NCBI GenBank assembly: GCA_012960535.1
Contig: DUBB01000052.1
Coordinates: 457 to 53,981, forward strand
DNA length: 53,525 nucleotides
Direction of reading: 5' to 3'
DNA from: Gammaproteobacteria bacterium
GTDB taxonomy: Bacteria > Pseudomonadota > Gammaproteobacteria > Pseudomonadales > Azotimanducaceae
The position numbers and the translations under genes were made by a program. Below are positions 34,985 to 46,490 of this stretch, one piece after another (the first letter of the stretch is position 1; each line of letters starts with the position of its first letter). The notes beneath the pieces are model-generated. The model did not search any database. It worked only from the letters and a program-made list of their open reading frames with translations, and was not told the origin of the DNA.

Positions 34985-37858
34985 ATGCTGATAAAGACAA
35001 TTTCAGTTAAAGGTGCCAGAACCCACAATCTGAAAAACATAGATATCGAGATACCCCGAAACAAACTGGTGGTAATCACCGGGCTATCGGGCTCGGGAAA
35101 ATCATCTCTAGCATTTGATACACTTTATGCTGAAGGCCAAAGACGTTACGTTGAATCCCTTTCAGCGTACGCGAGGCAATTCCTGTCTCTAATGGAAAAA
35201 CCTGATGTTGATCACATCGAAGGCTTATCCCCGGCGATTTCTATTGAGCAAAAATCAACAAACCATAACCCCAGATCAACAGTTGGCACCATCACAGAGA
35301 TAGCTGATTACCTGAGGCTGCTGTTTGCTCGCGTCGGTACTCCCTATTGTCCGGACCACCATCAACCTTTACAGGCTCAAACGATTTCACAGATGGTAGA
35401 TCAGGTCCTTGCCCTTGAAACCGACAGCAGGCTCATGATCCTGGCGCCTGTCATTCAAGACAAGAAGGGTGAACATCAGCATATTCTCAGCTCTCTGGCC
35501 GGTCAGGGTTTCGTGCGCATCAGACTAGACGGTGTGGTAACAGACCTGGATGACCTCCCCGACCTTGACAAGAACAAAAAACATCGCATCGAGGTTGTAG
35601 TCGATCGATTCCGTATCAGGCAAGACATCAATATCCGTCTCGCAGATTCGTTTGAAACCGCCGTTAGAGTTGCTGGGGGGACAGCCTATCTTTCATTTAT
35701 TGACGAACCGGGCCGGCAGGAAATCCAGTTTTCGGCTAACTATGCCTGCCCACAATGCGGGCACAGTGTCGCAGAACTCGAGCCTCGCTTATTTTCATTC
35801 AATAATCCCATTGGCGCCTGTCGAGACTGCGAAGGCCTGGGAATCAAACAGGTATTCGATCCCAGCACACTCATAAGAGACCCGGATCTTTCGATTTCAG
35901 AGGGCGCTATATCAGGCTGGGACCGCCGCCACATCTATTATTACCAGCTCCTGGAAAACTTAAGCGATCATTGTGGGTTTGACCTGACAACGGCTTTTAA
36001 AACAATCAGCGAAGAAAACAAGGACATCATTTTTTATGGCAGCGGTGAAAACAATATCCCGTTTCAGTACACCAATGAAAAGGGCCTGTCGATAATCAGT
36101 AACCACCCTTTTGAAGGCATTATTAACAACCTCGAACGACGCTTCAGAGAGACTGAATCATCTAACGTGAGAGACAACCTGGCGCGTATGCTCACCCTCA
36201 AACCCTGTGGTGCCTGCCAAGGCCAGCGCCTGAACAGAACAGCCAGGTCCGTGCTGGTTAACGACATGAGCTATTCAGATATTTCCGGTTTGAGTATTCA
36301 GGATGCACTGGATTGTTTCAATGAACTGAAGCTAACGGGACAGAAAGGCGAAATTTCCCAAAAAATATTGAAAGAGATCAGGGCTCGGCTCGGGTTTCTT
36401 GTCGACGTAGGCTTGAATTATCTGACCCTGGCTCGAAGTGCAGACACCCTCTCCGGCGGTGAAGCACAACGCATCCGATTGGCAAGCCAGATAGGCGCCG
36501 GATTGGTCGGCGTCATGTACATCCTCGATGAGCCCTCAATAGGCCTGCATCAGCGAGACAATCAACGACTACTTAACACCCTGACCCGACTGAGAGATAT
36601 GGGTAACAGTGTACTCATAGTTGAACACGATGAGTCAGCCATTAAAGAAGCAGATTATCTTATCGATATGGGCCCAGGAGCTGGTGTCCATGGCGGTCAG
36701 GTAGTTGCCAGTGGCGCACTAGAAGATATCATCTCGGTTGATGCGTCAATCACCGGGCAGTTCCTATCCAGAAAAAGGGTCATTGCCATACCTCAGTGCC
36801 GCGTCTCACCGAACACCAGCCAGTTTCTACACCTTAGCCGGTGTTCAGGGAATAACCTGGCAACCGTCGACCTACGCTTACCCCTGGGTTTATTAACTTG
36901 TGTAACCGGCGTTTCCGGTTCCGGAAAATCAACGCTTATCAATCAAACGCTGTACCCGCTGGCGGCTACATTTCTTAATGGTGCCAGCACTCTCGAGCCG
37001 AGCCCATATGAGCAAATTGCAGGCCTGGAGTTGCTTGATAAGGTTGTGGCAATCGACCAAAGCCCCATCGGCCGTACACCCAGATCGAACCCTGCTACCT
37101 ATACTAATATTTTTACGTCAATACGAGATCTTTTTGCTGCAACGCAAGAGGCAAGAAGCAGAGGGTACAAAGCAGGCCGATTCAGCTTCAATGTAAAAGG
37201 TGGGCGATGCGAAGCATGCCAGGGCGATGGCCTCATTAAAGTCGAAATGCATTTCCTACCCGACATCTATGTCCTTTGTGATGAATGCAAAGGTAAGCGA
37301 TACAACCGCGAAACCCTGGAAATCCGCTACAAAGGGCGTGCTATTGATGAGATCCTGAATATGACGGTAGAGCAGGCACTCAGTTTTCTTAAAGCGGTGC
37401 CTGTCATACAAAGAAGACTGCAAACCCTGGTAGAAGTAGGACTGAGCTATATTAAACTGGGGCAAAGTGCCACAACTCTGTCCGGAGGGGAGGCACAACG
37501 AGTCAAACTTGCCAGAGAACTTGCCAAGCGGGATACCGGTAAGACCCTGTACATCCTCGATGAACCCACCACAGGATTACACTTCCACGATATAGATCAG
37601 CTGCTCAGCGTTATCCATCAACTTAGAGATAGAGGCAACACTGTGGTCATAATAGAGCACAACCTCGATGTGATTAAGACTGCAGACTGGATAATCGATC
37701 TAGGACCAGAAGGCGGCGCGGGCGGAGGTCACATAATCGCCGAAGGCACCCCGGAAACCGTTTCAGGGCTAAGCCATTCGTTTACCGGTCAATACCTGAA
37801 AAAGGTCCTGTTTGAAAATACCCTATCGGAAGAACACTTAAATATTGTTCAATCCTGA
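34985..37858 (+). CDS. uvrA: Excinuclease ABC subunit A
   Basis: UvrA finds DNA lesions in nucleotide excision repair and loads UvrB. The 957 residues carry two ABC ATPase modules: Walker A GLSGSGKS (33-40) and GVSGSGKST in the second half, two LSGGEAQR signatures, and zinc modules CPQC...CRDC and CEAC...CDEC. Length is slightly above the E. coli 940. It diverges from the MFS gene and converges on the aminotransferase, overlapping it by 10 bases. Regulation is unclear: no LexA box is evident, and a duplicated minicistron lies directly upstream. Confidence 0.99.
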   Translation: MLIKTISVKGARTHNLKNIDIEIPRNKLVVITGLSGSGKSSLAFDTLYAEGQRRYVESLSAYARQFLSLMEKPDVDHIEGLSPAISIEQKSTNHNPRSTVGTITEIADYLRLLFARVGTPYCPDHHQPLQAQTISQMVDQVLALETDSRLMILAPVIQDKKGEHQHILSSLAGQGFVRIRLDGVVTDLDDLPDLDKNKKHRIEVVVDRFRIRQDINIRLADSFETAVRVAGGTAYLSFIDEPGRQEIQFSANYACPQCGHSVAELEPRLFSFNNPIGACRDCEGLGIKQVFDPSTLIRDPDLSISEGAISGWDRRHIYYYQLLENLSDHCGFDLTTAFKTISEENKDIIFYGSGENNIPFQYTNEKGLSIISNHPFEGIINNLERRFRETESSNVRDNLARMLTLKPCGACQGQRLNRTARSVLVNDMSYSDISGLSIQDALDCFNELKLTGQKGEISQKILKEIRARLGFLVDVGLNYLTLARSADTLSGGEAQRIRLASQIGAGLVGVMYILDEPSIGLHQRDNQRLLNTLTRLRDMGNSVLIVEHDESAIKEADYLIDMGPGAGVHGGQVVASGALEDIISVDASITGQFLSRKRVIAIPQCRVSPNTSQFLHLSRCSGNNLATVDLRLPLGLLTCVTGVSGSGKSTLINQTLYPLAATFLNGASTLEPSPYEQIAGLELLDKVVAIDQSPIGRTPRSNPATYTNIFTSIRDLFAATQEARSRGYKAGRFSFNVKGGRCEACQGDGLIKVEMHFLPDIYVLCDECKGKRYNRETLEIRYKGRAIDEILNMTVEQALSFLKAVPVIQRRLQTLVEVGLSYIKLGQSATTLSGGEAQRVKLARELAKRDTGKTLYILDEPTTGLHFHDIDQLLSVIHQLRDRGNTVVIIEHNLDVIKTADWIIDLGPEGGAGGGHIIAEGTPETVSGLSHSFTGQYLKKVLFENTLSEEHLNIVQS

Positions 37859-39036
37859 CCAGCATCATAAACTGCCTGCACTGCGTCAACGGCGACCCCG
37901 CGATGAATATTCGCGTTATGCTGAGACAGTATAGCTTCAAGCGCACTCACGCAAATAAGAACATTCTCAGCTCGACTAGCATAACCCATCAGCCCAATTC
38001 GCCAGATCTTGCCCGCTAGAGCCCCTAACCCCGCTCCGATTTCCAAATTAAACTGCTGCAGCAGCTGTCGTCGAACAAGCGCTTCATCAACACCAGTCGG
38101 AATACTGACAGCATTCATCTGGGGCAATCTTTCATTTTCTGGGACGATCAATGCCAAACCCAGGGCTTCCAGGCCTGCACGCAAGGCTAAATGATTTCTG
38201 TGGTGCCTTGCCCATGATTGCTGCAGGCCCTCCTCAGTGGCGATCAGTAAACTTTCATGTAAACCGTACAACGCATTGACAGGCGCCGTATGATGATAAG
38301 ATCGAGCCTGTCCCTCAGCCCAATATCCCATTACCAGATCCAAATCCAGGAACCAGGATGAAATCGGTTTCTCCCTATTTCGGATCCTTTCAACCGCTCG
38401 CTCGTTCATGGTTAATGGAGACAGTCCAGGCGCACAGGAGAGACATTTCTGTGTACCACTATAAACAACATCAGCACCCCAGTCGTCGACAGCAACTTCA
38501 CAACCTATCAACGATGTAACACAGTCCACTATTGACAGTCTGCCTGCTTCCCTGACCAGGCTGCAGAGCTGTCTGGCATCTGATTTTACACCGGTAGAGG
38601 TTTCCGCATGAACAAACGCAACAATGTCTGCGTCGGGATGTTTATGTAATGCTTTTCGTAACTTTTCCGGATCAACAGCACGGCCCCATGGATCCTCAAC
38701 CAGGATGACCTGACCACCAGAGCGTTTCACGTTCTCTGCCATTCTGCTGCCAAAAACGCCATTCTGGCAAACAATGACTTTGTCTCCAGGAGAAACGAGA
38801 TTAACAAAACAGGCTTCCATGCCGGCACTTCCAGGCGCCGATATTGGAATGGTGAGCGCATTCCCGGTCTGAAAAACGCCCTGCAATAGCGCCTTGATTT
38901 CATCCATCAAACGCAGGAATTCGGGATCAAGATGACCAATCGTAGGTCTGGCCAGTGCTGTTAACACCCTGGGATTGACATTAGAGGGGCCGGGGCCCAT
39001 TAAAGTTCTAGGCGTTGGGTTGAACGGTTGATACAT
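37849..39036 (-). CDS. Class V aminotransferase (alanine- or serine-glyoxylate type)
   Basis: This 395-residue PLP enzyme of the AGXT/SPT family starts [11 protein letters not shown] (10-20), a hallmark of that family. Asp171 in [10 protein letters not shown] binds the pyridine nitrogen and Lys197 in YSGTQKCLS forms the Schiff base; [16 protein letters not shown] follows. It converts glyoxylate to glycine with alanine or serine as donor; the exact donor cannot be read. It lies between rplQ and uvrA, where pseudomonads have katA and bfrA, and its transcript is separated from the ribosomal array by a terminator. Confidence 0.94.
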   Translation of the reverse strand: MYQPFNPTPRTLMGPGPSNVNPRVLTALARPTIGHLDPEFLRLMDEIKALLQGVFQTGNALTIPISAPGSAGMEACFVNLVSPGDKVIVCQNGVFGSRMAENVKRSGGQVILVEDPWGRAVDPEKLRKALHKHPDADIVAFVHAETSTGVKSDARQLCSLVREAGRLSIVDCVTSLIGCEVAVDDWGADVVYSGTQKCLSCAPGLSPLTMNERAVERIRNREKPISSWFLDLDLVMGYWAEGQARSYHHTAPVNALYGLHESLLIATEEGLQQSWARHHRNHLALRAGLEALGLALIVPENERLPQMNAVSIPTGVDEALVRRQLLQQFNLEIGAGLGALAGKIWRIGLMGYASRAENVLICVSALEAILSQHNANIHRGVAVDAVQAVYDAGQD

Positions 39037-39067
39037 ACTGAAACTCGATCAAAAAATAACTTACTAA

Positions 39068-39098
39068 AACAAAAAAAGGCCGGTCATAGCCGGCCTTT
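39068..39098 (-). terminator. Intrinsic terminator of the ribosomal protein array
   Basis: Read leftward after the rplQ stop: a perfect 9-bp stem AAAGGCCGG/CCGGCCTTT with a 6-base loop, followed by TTTTGTTTT. It lies about 15 bases past rplQ and should end the S10-spc-alpha transcript before the aminotransferase gene. Confidence 0.92.
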
Positions 39099-39112
39099 GA
39101 CCCATAACTGGT

Positions 39113-39514
39113 CTACTCGTTTTCTTCTACTTCATCTAGATCTTCGTCGACGGCAATCTCTCGATCAACCAATTCAACATAGGCCATGGGCGCTGCATCT
39201 CCTGCCCTGAATCCTGCTTTTAAGATCCGTGTATAGCCACCGGCCCTATCCTGGTAACGAGGTCCTAGCTGACTGAATAATTTCCCGACAACGGCTTTGC
39301 TGCCTGTCCTTGAAAAAGCCAGGCGTCTATTCGCTACCGAGTCCTTCTTAGCCAGTGTGATCAGCGGTTCCGCTACTTTCCGCAATTCCTTAGCCTTAGG
39401 CACTGTTGTCTTAATGACCTCGTGCTCCATCAGTGAACAGGCCATATTGCGAAACATGGCTTTCCTGTGTGCAGAGTTTCTATTGAGCTGTCTACCGCTT
39501 TTTCGATGGCGCAT
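39113..39514 (-). CDS. rplQ: 50S ribosomal protein L17
   Basis: Last gene of the alpha operon. The start [20 protein letters not shown] is the standard L17 N-terminus, followed by [17 protein letters not shown] and GGYTRI. L17 sits near the polypeptide exit side of the 50S subunit. At 133 residues it is slightly longer than the E. coli protein because of an acidic tail rich in Glu and Asp. It follows rpoA by 36 bases and is closed by the intrinsic terminator. Confidence 0.98.
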   Translation of the reverse strand: MRHRKSGRQLNRNSAHRKAMFRNMACSLMEHEVIKTTVPKAKELRKVAEPLITLAKKDSVANRRLAFSRTGSKAVVGKLFSQLGPRYQDRAGGYTRILKAGFRAGDAAPMAYVELVDREIAVDEDLDEVEENE

Positions 39515-39550
39515 GGTATTCCCTAATCAATCACTTCTGTCTGATCACCC

Positions 39551-40552
39551 TCAACCGAGCAATCGGTCATCCCCTCGAAGACTTACCGGCGGCCAGTTTT
39601 CTAACCGCATACCCAGAGACAGGCCACGAGAAGCCAAAACATCCTTGATCTCGGTTAGCGACTTTTTGCCCAGGTTTGGCGTCTTCAGTAATTCCACTTC
39701 GGTGCGACGAATTAAATCGCCAATGTAATAAATATTTTCTGCTTTAAGGCAATTCGCAGAACGGACCGTTAATTCCAGATCATCAACAGGTCGCAATAAG
39801 ATGGGATCGATTTCCTCTTCCGGTTGCTTTTCTTCAGGGAAATCGTTGCTCTCTAGGTCTACGAAAATCGAAACCTGCTGTTGTAAGATGGTCGCTGCCC
39901 TGCGAATGGCCTCTTCAGGATCGATAGTACCATCGGTTTCAAGATCCAGAATCAGCTTGTCAAGGTCTGTCCGCTGCTCGACCCGCGCACTATCAACCTT
40001 ATAAGCGACTCTGCTAACTGGGCTATAAGATGCATCCAGCATAAGATTACCGATAATGCGATTAACTTCTTCATCTGCATTTCTCAAGTCCGCTGGCTCA
40101 TAGCCCCGTCCTCGGCCAACCCTGGCCCTGATGGTCAGATTTCCCGAGCTATTAAGATTTGCAATAACATGGCCTGGGTTCGCTATTTCTACATCATGAT
40201 CGAGCATGAAATCATCGGCGGTAACCACGCCTGGACCGATTTTGCTGAGTGTTAATTCGGCCTCATCGGATTCATTGAGTTTCACAGCAACACCCTTCAG
40301 GTTGAGAAGTATTTCAATTACATCCTCTTCGACGCCTTCAAGGGTACTGTATTCATGTAAAACGCCTTCTATTTCGACCTCAGTTATCGCGCAACCCGGC
40401 ATTGATGAAAGTAGTATACGACGCAGAGCATTGCCCAACGTATGACCGAAACCACGTTCCAGTGGCTCCAGAATGACCTGAGCTCTCGTGTCGTTGATCT
40501 GCTCGACTTGAATGTGCTGTGGCGTCAAAAATTCGAGTGACGAATGAGGCAT
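39551..40552 (-). CDS. rpoA: RNA polymerase alpha subunit
   Basis: The alpha dimer seeds assembly of RNA polymerase, and its C-terminal domain contacts UP elements and activators. The 333-residue protein has the N-terminal dimer domain ([24 protein letters not shown] split by conserved glycines) and, after an acidic linker, the C-terminal domain [21 protein letters not shown] with the DNA-contacting Arg and NCLKAE. Its place between rpsD and rplQ is universal in this group. Confidence 0.99.
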   Translation of the reverse strand: MPHSSLEFLTPQHIQVEQINDTRAQVILEPLERGFGHTLGNALRRILLSSMPGCAITEVEIEGVLHEYSTLEGVEEDVIEILLNLKGVAVKLNESDEAELTLSKIGPGVVTADDFMLDHDVEIANPGHVIANLNSSGNLTIRARVGRGRGYEPADLRNADEEVNRIIGNLMLDASYSPVSRVAYKVDSARVEQRTDLDKLILDLETDGTIDPEEAIRRAATILQQQVSIFVDLESNDFPEEKQPEEEIDPILLRPVDDLELTVRSANCLKAENIYYIGDLIRRTEVELLKTPNLGKKSLTEIKDVLASRGLSLGMRLENWPPVSLRGDDRLLG

Positions 40553-40589
40553 AAGTTTACCTTCCTGTATATGTGTTTAATCTGGATGA

Positions 40590-41210
40590 CTACTTGGAAT
40601 AAAGTTCGATAATCAGATTTTCGTTTATTTCTTTTGGCAGATCTTCACGTTCCGGATAGGCCCTGAAAACACCTTCAAGCTTATCTAAATTCACTTCAAC
40701 CCATTCCACAGCTGAGCGCTGCGCCGCCAGATTCAAGGCGCCTTGAATACGTAATTGATTCTTAGCCTTTTCACGAACTGATACCGTATCGCCTGCCTCA
40801 ACCTGATAAGAAGCAATATTTACAACATGACCGTTAACTAAGATTGCCTTATGTGAAACTAACTGCCGAGACTCTGCTCGGGTACAGCCAAAGCCCATTC
40901 GATAAACAACGTTATCTAAGCGACGCTCAAGTATACGCAGTAGATTCTCACCGGTAGCACCTTTCTGGCGGTCTGCTTTCTTATAGTAATTACGAAACTG
41001 CTTTTCCAGTACTCCATAAATTCGACGGACCTTCTGTTTCTCCCTTAACTGCACCGCATAATCACTAAGCCGGGCACGACGATGCCCATGCATGCCGGGT
41101 GCAGTATCGATTCGACACTTCGATTCAATAGGTCGAACGCCGCTCTTCAGAAAAAGGTCAGTGCCTTCTCTTCTTGATAACTTCAATTTCGGGCCGAGAT
41201 ATCTGGCCAT
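40590..41210 (-). CDS. rpsD: 30S ribosomal protein S4
   Basis: S4 is a primary 16S rRNA binder and, in E. coli, the translational repressor of the alpha operon. The 206-residue chain begins [16 protein letters not shown] and contains the S4 RNA-binding domain [30 protein letters not shown]. The ATG is chosen over a TTG two codons earlier because GAGGAG lies 7 bases upstream of it. No attempt was made to fold the S4 pseudoknot target. Confidence 0.98.
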   Translation of the reverse strand: MARYLGPKLKLSRREGTDLFLKSGVRPIESKCRIDTAPGMHGHRRARLSDYAVQLREKQKVRRIYGVLEKQFRNYYKKADRQKGATGENLLRILERRLDNVVYRMGFGCTRAESRQLVSHKAILVNGHVVNIASYQVEAGDTVSVREKAKNQLRIQGALNLAAQRSAVEWVEVNLDKLEGVFRAYPEREDLPKEINENLIIELYSK

Positions 41211-41225
41211 TCGCAATCTCCTCTT

Positions 41226-41639
41226 CTACACCCTTCGTCTTTTAGGTGGTCTGCACCCGTTATGTGGAATAGGGGTGACATCCGTTATATTAGTAATTCT
41301 GAAACCGACTCCACTCAAAGCTCTTACAGCCGCTTCTCGCCCCGGACCCGGACCTTTGACAAATACTTCCAAATTCTGCAGACCATATTCCAGCGCTGCA
41401 TTACCAGCGCGCTCGGCTGCCACCTGGGCAGCAAAAGGCGTACTTTTCCTGGCGCCGCGAAAGCCTGATCCGCCAGCTGTTGCCCATGACAAGGCTCCGC
41501 CCTGGCGATCCGTTATGGTCACAATGGTATTGTTAAAAGAGGCATGTATATGCGCTAGCCCATCGGCAATCTGTCGCTTACCTTTTTTCCGAGCGACTGG
41601 CGCGACTTCCTGGCTTTCTGTTTCAGACATATTGTCCAT
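41226..41639 (-). CDS. rpsK: 30S ribosomal protein S11
   Basis: S11 lies on the platform of the 30S subunit and contacts mRNA near the E site. The conserved body runs from [19 protein letters not shown] through [17 protein letters not shown] to [15 protein letters not shown]. At 137 residues it has a longer, less conserved N-terminus ([17 protein letters not shown]) than the 129-residue E. coli protein. A second in-frame ATG three codons on (MSETES) has GGA 8 bases upstream and may be the real start. Confidence 0.97.
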   Translation of the reverse strand: MDNMSETESQEVAPVARKKGKRQIADGLAHIHASFNNTIVTITDRQGGALSWATAGGSGFRGARKSTPFAAQVAAERAGNAALEYGLQNLEVFVKGPGPGREAAVRALSGVGFRITNITDVTPIPHNGCRPPKRRRV

Positions 41640-41682
41640 CCAATTGTTTATGTACTATTTCCAAATTCATATTAGCTACCGT

Positions 41683-42039
41683 TTACTTCCTGACGGGTCG
41701 TTTAGGACCTTTTCGGGTTCGAGCGTTGGTCTTGGTGCGTTGCCCGCGAACCGGCAGATTCCGCCGATGGCGAATGCCCCGATTACAACCAAGGTCGAGC
41801 AGGCGCTTTATATTGAGTTGAGTTTCACGGCGTAAATCACCTTCGACGCTTAATTTACTCACTTCCACTCGCAACTGATCCAATTCGCCTTCGGTAAGAT
41901 CCTGCACCCTGGTACTGGGGCTAATACTTGTAGATGCACACAGATTCTGTGCTGTAGTGAGACCAATACCATAAATATAGGTAAGCGATATCACGATATG
42001 CTTATTGTCAGGAATATTAATTCCAGCTAAACGAGCCAT
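41683..42039 (-). CDS. rpsM: 30S ribosomal protein S13
   Basis: S13 forms bridges between the 30S head and the 50S subunit and touches P-site tRNA with its basic tail. It begins [19 protein letters not shown], has the helix-two-turn-helix [16 protein letters not shown], and ends in [20 protein letters not shown]. The length, 118, equals E. coli. It heads the alpha operon genes, 30 bases after rpmJ. Confidence 0.98.
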   Translation of the reverse strand: MARLAGINIPDNKHIVISLTYIYGIGLTTAQNLCASTSISPSTRVQDLTEGELDQLRVEVSKLSVEGDLRRETQLNIKRLLDLGCNRGIRHRRNLPVRGQRTKTNARTRKGPKRPVRK

Positions 42040-42069
42040 ACTTTGCTCCTGTCACCCTTAACCACCAGA

Positions 42070-42183
42070 TTAACCCTGGCGCTGTTTATGTTTTGGTTCT
42101 GTACAGATCACTCTGACAGTACCCTTGCGTCGAATTATTCGACAATTCCTGCACATTTTTTTAACGGAGGCTCTTACTTTCAT
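42070..42183 (-). CDS. rpmJ: 50S ribosomal protein L36, zinc form
   Basis: This short gene encodes 37 residues, [20 protein letters not shown] then [17 protein letters not shown]. The zinc ligands Cys11, Cys14, Cys27 and His32 are intact, so it is the C+ (zinc-binding) form. One residue is missing compared with the E. coli CSAEPKH loop, giving the spacing seen in Thermus L36. It lies between secY (12 bases) and rpsM (30 bases), its usual place. Confidence 0.97.
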   Translation of the reverse strand: MKVRASVKKMCRNCRIIRRKGTVRVICTEPKHKQRQG

Positions 42184-42195
42184 TTCTTCTATCTC

Positions 42196-43521
42196 CTAAC
42201 GTCGTCCGAAATTTTGTAAATTGGACTTTTTCATCAATGACTCATACTGATGTGACATTAAATGCGTTTGAACCTGCGCCATAAAATCCATTACTACTAC
42301 AACGACAATCAACAGGGCAGTACCGCCCAACTGAAATGTGATATTGAACTGGATAACCAGAAACTGCGGTAGCAAACAAACAAGGGTCATATACAGGGAG
42401 CCAAATAATGTCAGTCTGGTAATAATGCTATCTATATAACGTGCTGTCTGATCGCCTGGACGATAGCCGGGTACAAATGCGCCCGATTTTTTCAAATTAT
42501 CTGCCACCTCTTTGGGGTTGAACATAATCGAGGTATACCAAAAGCAGAAGAATATAATTCCAGCTGAAAACAATATGATATTCAAAGGTTGTCCAGGCGC
42601 AATCTGCAGACTGATTTCCTGTAACCATTCCATTCCCGGCGACTGGCCGAACCACTGACCCAGCGATGCCGGAAACAACAACAGGCTACTGGCAAAAATC
42701 GCCGGAATAACACCTGCCATATTAACTTTCAAGGGCAAGTGACTGCTCTGCGCTTGATACATTTTCCGGCCCTGCTGCCTTCTCGCATAATTAATGGTGA
42801 TTCGCCGCTGCCCTCTTTCCACATAGACCACACCGGCAACAATGGCGATAGCCAGCGCAGCAATCGCCAGGAGGGCCACTTCCTGGATCTCTCCCTGCCT
42901 CGCCTGTTCCACAGACTGGCCGATGGCGCCCGGAAAGCCCGACACAATACCGGTGAAGATGATAATAGAAATACCGTTACCAATACCCTTCTCTGTCACC
43001 TGTTCGCCTAACCACATAATAAACATGGCACCAGTGACCAGCGTGGTAACAGCGACAACATGGAACATAAATGAACCCGTGTAGGAAAGACCTTGCCCTA
43101 CCAACCCGCTACTCATGGCCATACCTTGAACCAAGGCTAAAGCGAGTGTTCCATATCGGGTATATTGAGATATTTTCTTGCGACCCGCTTCGCCTTCTTT
43201 TCTTAACTGTTGCAGCGACGGTGTGGTTGCAACGAGGAGCTGAGTGATAATAGATGATGAAATATAAGGCATGATACCCAGAGCAAAAATACTCATGCGC
43301 TCGAGCGCACCACCACCGAACATGTTCACCAGATCCAGAATGCCACCCTGATTCTGGCTAAACAGCAATTGCAATCGCTCCGGATCAATCCCTGGGATAG
43401 GGATATGACTGCCGATGCGATAGACAACGATAGCTAACAATACAAACAGCAATCGACTGCGCAGCTCTGTAAGCCCGCCTCCCGATGCCATCATTTTGCC
43501 TTGTGCTAATGCACTGCTCAT
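42196..43521 (-). CDS. secY: Protein translocase subunit SecY
   Basis: SecY is the channel of the SecYEG translocon in the inner membrane. Ten transmembrane segments can be traced in 441 residues. Family landmarks are [10 protein letters not shown] in the plug region, [35 protein letters not shown] and [22 protein letters not shown]. The plug-side N-terminus is slightly extended ([16 protein letters not shown]). It follows rplO by 41 bases in the spc operon. Confidence 0.99.
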   Translation of the reverse strand: MSSALAQGKMMASGGGLTELRSRLLFVLLAIVVYRIGSHIPIPGIDPERLQLLFSQNQGGILDLVNMFGGGALERMSIFALGIMPYISSSIITQLLVATTPSLQQLRKEGEAGRKKISQYTRYGTLALALVQGMAMSSGLVGQGLSYTGSFMFHVVAVTTLVTGAMFIMWLGEQVTEKGIGNGISIIIFTGIVSGFPGAIGQSVEQARQGEIQEVALLAIAALAIAIVAGVVYVERGQRRITINYARRQQGRKMYQAQSSHLPLKVNMAGVIPAIFASSLLLFPASLGQWFGQSPGMEWLQEISLQIAPGQPLNIILFSAGIIFFCFWYTSIMFNPKEVADNLKKSGAFVPGYRPGDQTARYIDSIITRLTLFGSLYMTLVCLLPQFLVIQFNITFQLGGTALLIVVVVVMDFMAQVQTHLMSHQYESLMKKSNLQNFGRR

Positions 43522-43562
43522 CTATCCGCTTCCTGTTTCAATTTCAATCAATGGGACAATCT

Positions 43563-44000
43563 CTACGATGCCTCCACTGAGCCTCCAGCTGCCTCTATCG
43601 CCTCGCGTGCGCCTTTAGTCACACCCAGGCCTTTCACAGTGACTGCCGTGTTGATTTTTCCTGAAAGAATAACCTTGACTCGTTGAATCTTATTGCTGAG
43701 CAGGTCTGCCTCTTTCAACAATTCCAGAGTCACTATATCGGCATTGACGCTGGCGATTTCAGATAAAGTGACCTCTCCGGTTATTCTTGATTTTGCAGAA
43801 CTGAAGCCAAATTTTGGCAACCTCATCTGCAAGGGCTGCTGACCGCCTTCAAAGCCCGGCCTGATTTTGCCACCTGAGCGAGATTTCTGGCCTTTGTGGC
43901 CTCTACCAGCGGTTTTACCTAAACCACTGCCAATGCCTCGGCCAACCCTTTTCCTCAAATGTTTGCTGCCATCGGCACCAGATATTGAATTTAAACGCAT
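43563..44000 (-). CDS. rplO: 50S ribosomal protein L15
   Basis: L15 helps late assembly of the 50S subunit. The glycine-rich N-terminal tail reads [20 protein letters not shown] and continues with [18 protein letters not shown]. The ATG giving [12 protein letters not shown] is chosen because GGGAGG lies about 9 bases upstream and it matches family starts; an upstream in-frame ATG adds 12 residues from the rpmD end. Length 145 agrees with the E. coli 144. Confidence 0.98.
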   Translation of the reverse strand: MRLNSISGADGSKHLRKRVGRGIGSGLGKTAGRGHKGQKSRSGGKIRPGFEGGQQPLQMRLPKFGFSSAKSRITGEVTLSEIASVNADIVTLELLKEADLLSNKIQRVKVILSGKINTAVTVKGLGVTKGAREAIEAAGGSVEAS

Positions 44001-44022
44001 TTTAGAATTCCTCCCTGGATTA

Positions 44023-44208
44023 TCAGGATTCTTCAACCTTAACCATATAAGACACTTTATTAATCATGCCCCGTACCGAAGGCGTATCTTCCAGAACACT
44101 GGATTGCCTGATCTTCCGTAGCCCAAGCCCTGCCACACAGGCTCTGTGACTTTTTAATCTTCCATGGACACTCTTCATCAAAGTGACTTTGATTGTCTTG
44201 CCTGCCAT
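44023..44208 (-). CDS. rpmD: 50S ribosomal protein L30
   Basis: A 61-residue L30 with the pattern [20 protein letters not shown], then [20 protein letters not shown] and [14 protein letters not shown]. It binds domain II of 23S rRNA. It follows rpsE after three bases. It is the bacterial short form without the archaeal extension. Confidence 0.97.
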   Translation of the reverse strand: MAGKTIKVTLMKSVHGRLKSHRACVAGLGLRKIRQSSVLEDTPSVRGMINKVSYMVKVEES

Positions 44209-44211
44209 TTC

Positions 44212-44718
44212 TTACCCCATCATCTGTTCAACGGAAAGACCGCGCTTTTCAGCAACACTTTCCGGAGATCGCATATTCTGAAGGCCCTTGAAAGTGGCTC
44301 GCACAACATTTACCGGCGTCGTTGATCCATAGCACTTAGCCAGGACATTGCGCACCCCGGCAACTTCCAGAACAGCCCGCATAGTCTTTCCTGCTATAAT
44401 TCCAGTACCCTCTGAAGCGGGCTTCATAAATATCTTTGAAGCTCCATGTCGGGCATTAACTTCATACTGAAGCGTCGCGCCATCGAGCTCTACATCAATC
44501 ATATTACGGCGTGCGGCCTCCATGGCTTTTTGGATTGCTAATGGGACCTCTCTGGCCTTGCCCCGACCATATCCGACTCGACCATTACCATCACCAACCA
44601 CTGTCAACGCGGTAAATCCAAATATCCGACCACCCTTGACTACCTTGGCTACACGATTCACCTGTACCAGCTTTTCCTGGATACCTTCTTCGTTATTGTC
44701 TTGATCGTTATACGCCAT
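44212..44718 (-). CDS. rpsE: 30S ribosomal protein S5
   Basis: S5 supports decoding accuracy; mutations in its [13 protein letters not shown] loop (present here) cause spectinomycin resistance. The protein has 168 residues, close to E. coli 167, with the second domain [20 protein letters not shown]. The ATG chosen has AGAGGA 6 bases upstream; an earlier in-frame start lies in the spacer. The gap to rplR is 79 bases, larger than usual for this operon, and holds a short tandem repeat. Confidence 0.98.
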   Translation of the reverse strand: MAYNDQDNNEEGIQEKLVQVNRVAKVVKGGRIFGFTALTVVGDGNGRVGYGRGKAREVPLAIQKAMEAARRNMIDVELDGATLQYEVNARHGASKIFMKPASEGTGIIAGKTMRAVLEVAGVRNVLAKCYGSTTPVNVVRATFKGLQNMRSPESVAEKRGLSVEQMMG

Positions 44719-44739
44719 ACCTATTCCTCTTTTACTTAC

Positions 44740-44774
44740 CTGGTCCACTCAAACAGTTGTCCATCTACAAACAG
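44740..44774. repeat. Imperfect 17/18-base tandem repeat in the rplR-rpsE spacer
   Basis: Read leftward, CTGTTTGTAGATGGACAA is followed at once by CTGTTTGAGTGGACCAG; 14-15 positions match after a small gap. It accounts for about half of the unusually long spacer between these genes. No regulatory role is evident. Confidence 0.6.
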
Positions 44775-44797
44775 ATCTATCGATTCTTGAACCCGCT

Positions 44798-45148
44798 CTA
44801 AAACTGCAAACCACCTTCTCGCGCTGCATCGGCCAGGGCTCTAATCCTACCGTGGTACTTATAGCCAGAGCGATCAAAGGCCACTTTTTCAAAACCTGCT
44901 GCTTTTGCTCTTTCAGCAATTAATGATCCCACTTTACTGGCACTTTCAGCATTACCGGTTGTTTGAGACCTTAGATCCTTTTCCAAGGTAGATGCCGTGA
45001 CGCTGACTGCATTGCCATCGCCTGAAATAATTTGAGCGTATATGTGCTTTGAAGAACGAAAAACACAAAGCCGGGGAATCAAGAGTTCCTTAATCTTTGC
45101 TCTACCGCGCCGTGCTCGCTTCTGCCGGGCAACTTTCTTATTTTTCAT
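44798..45148 (-). CDS. rplR: 50S ribosomal protein L18
   Basis: L18 binds 5S rRNA with L5 and L25. At 116 residues it carries the motif [20 protein letters not shown] and ends [26 protein letters not shown], the standard L18 C-terminus. It lies 26 bases after rplF. The L25 partner (rplY) is also encoded in this window. Confidence 0.98.
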   Translation of the reverse strand: MKNKKVARQKRARRGRAKIKELLIPRLCVFRSSKHIYAQIISGDGNAVSVTASTLEKDLRSQTTGNAESASKVGSLIAERAKAAGFEKVAFDRSGYKYHGRIRALADAAREGGLQF

Positions 45149-45174
45149 TTCCCTAATTCTCCTGAGAAGCCAAG

Positions 45175-45708
45175 TTACTTCTTCTTGGCATCTTTACGCT
45201 TAACATACTCATCGCTATACCGAACACCTTTACCCTTATAGGGCTCAGGCGGTCTAAAAGCCCTGATTTCTGCGGACACCTGTCCTACCTTCTGTTTATC
45301 AATTCCCTTCACCAGGATCTGCGTCTGGGTCGGCGTCTCGATAACAACATCTTCAGGAATCGAATACACAACCGGGTGAGAAAAACCTAACGTCAGGTTT
45401 AATGCTTTACCCTGCACCTGGGCCCGATAGCCCACCCCCTGTAAAACCAGCTGTTTTTCAAATCCTGCGCTGACACCGACAACCATATTATTGACAAGGG
45501 CCCTGAAAGTACCTGCAAGCGCACCTGCCTGTTTGCTCTGAGCTCGGCTCGAAAATTTAAGCAGGCTGTCTTCCTGCTGCATTTCAACCGATTGATGCAG
45601 TACCAGATTCAGGGAACCTTTACTTCCCTTGACGCTGACATCATTTCCGTTAACAGAAACTTCGACACCTTTTGGAATCTCAATGGGACTGTTCGCAATC
45701 CTGGACAT
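45175..45708 (-). CDS. rplF: 50S ribosomal protein L6
   Basis: L6 lies near the sarcin-ricin loop and the factor-binding site. The two repeated L6 domains are visible: [21 protein letters not shown] in the first and [24 protein letters not shown] sequence in the second, with the C-terminal motif [20 protein letters not shown]. Length 177 is identical to E. coli. Confidence 0.98.
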   Translation of the reverse strand: MSRIANSPIEIPKGVEVSVNGNDVSVKGSKGSLNLVLHQSVEMQQEDSLLKFSSRAQSKQAGALAGTFRALVNNMVVGVSAGFEKQLVLQGVGYRAQVQGKALNLTLGFSHPVVYSIPEDVVIETPTQTQILVKGIDKQKVGQVSAEIRAFRPPEPYKGKGVRYSDEYVKRKDAKKK

Positions 45709-45738
45709 TTGGTTTAACCCTCTATTGAATCCGCTCGC

Positions 45739-46137
45739 TCAAAATACCGAGCAAAGCACTTCGCCACCGACACCCGCGTTTTTCGCCGCCCGATCAGTCA
45801 TTACACCTTTATTGGTTGAAAGAATCGTGACACCGAGGCCATTCCTGACACTTGGGATTTCCTGCTTATTGCAGTACCGGCGCAATCCTGGCCGGCTAAT
45901 TCTCTTAAGTTCTTCAATAACAGGTTTGCCCAAGTGATATTTCAGAACCACATTTAGCTCGAGCTTACCGTCTTCATTAGTGACTGTTTCGTATCCTTGT
46001 ATATAGCCTTCTTCTTTCAGAACTCTGGCTACTTCAACCTTAGTTTTTGACGACGGCATGGCAACCGTTGACAGCTTTGCTGTCTGGCCATTTCTCAATC
46101 GAGTCAGCATGTCTGCGAGGGGATCCTGCATTGTCAT
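45739..46137 (-). CDS. rpsH: 30S ribosomal protein S8
   Basis: S8 is a primary binder of 16S helix 21 and, in E. coli, represses the spc operon by binding the rplE region of its mRNA. The start [18 protein letters not shown] matches E. coli, and AGGAG lies upstream; a longer in-frame start would add 31 residues from rpsN. The C-terminus [21 protein letters not shown] is canonical. Length 132 against 130 in E. coli. Confidence 0.98.
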   Translation of the reverse strand: MTMQDPLADMLTRLRNGQTAKLSTVAMPSSKTKVEVARVLKEEGYIQGYETVTNEDGKLELNVVLKYHLGKPVIEELKRISRPGLRRYCNKQEIPSVRNGLGVTILSTNKGVMTDRAAKNAGVGGEVLCSVF

Positions 46138-46153
46138 CTTATAATTCTCCTGT

Positions 46154-46459
46154 CTACCAACTGGACTTAACAAGGCCGGGTATATCACCACGCATGGCAG
46201 CCTCACGCAGTTTTGTTCTGGCAAGTCCAAATCGACGATATACCGCGTGCGGTCTTCCCGTTAATGCACAGCGCCTGACCTGTCTGCTAGAGCATGCATC
46301 CCTCGGCTGCTTCTGTAATTTTATCTGGGCTTCCCAACGTTCTTCATCTGAAGAATCCAGATTCTTAATCACCGCTTTGAGTGCCATTCTTTTAGCAGCG
46401 TATTTCTTTACCGTCTTCGCGCGCTTTTTCTCGCGATTAATCATGGATGCCTTAGCCAT
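46154..46459 (-). CDS. rpsN: 30S ribosomal protein S14, zinc-free long form
   Basis: S14 lies in the 30S head near S3 and S10. This is the 101-residue form: it lacks the two CxxC zinc knuckles of the 61-residue form and has the long N-terminal helix [19 protein letters not shown]. The C-terminal [20 protein letters not shown] is conserved. The start [10 protein letters not shown] is preceded by GAGGACT; a longer frame upstream overlaps rplE and is not used. Confidence 0.98.
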   Translation of the reverse strand: MAKASMINREKKRAKTVKKYAAKRMALKAVIKNLDSSDEERWEAQIKLQKQPRDACSSRQVRRCALTGRPHAVYRRFGLARTKLREAAMRGDIPGLVKSSW

Positions 46460-46490
46460 ATAGTCCTCAGTTAAATCAGAAAAGCTGTTC

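Noticed and set aside
41092..41835. Rightward 247-codon frame across rpsD-rpsK-rpsM
   Set aside because: Antisense to three ribosomal protein genes, so certainly a shadow.
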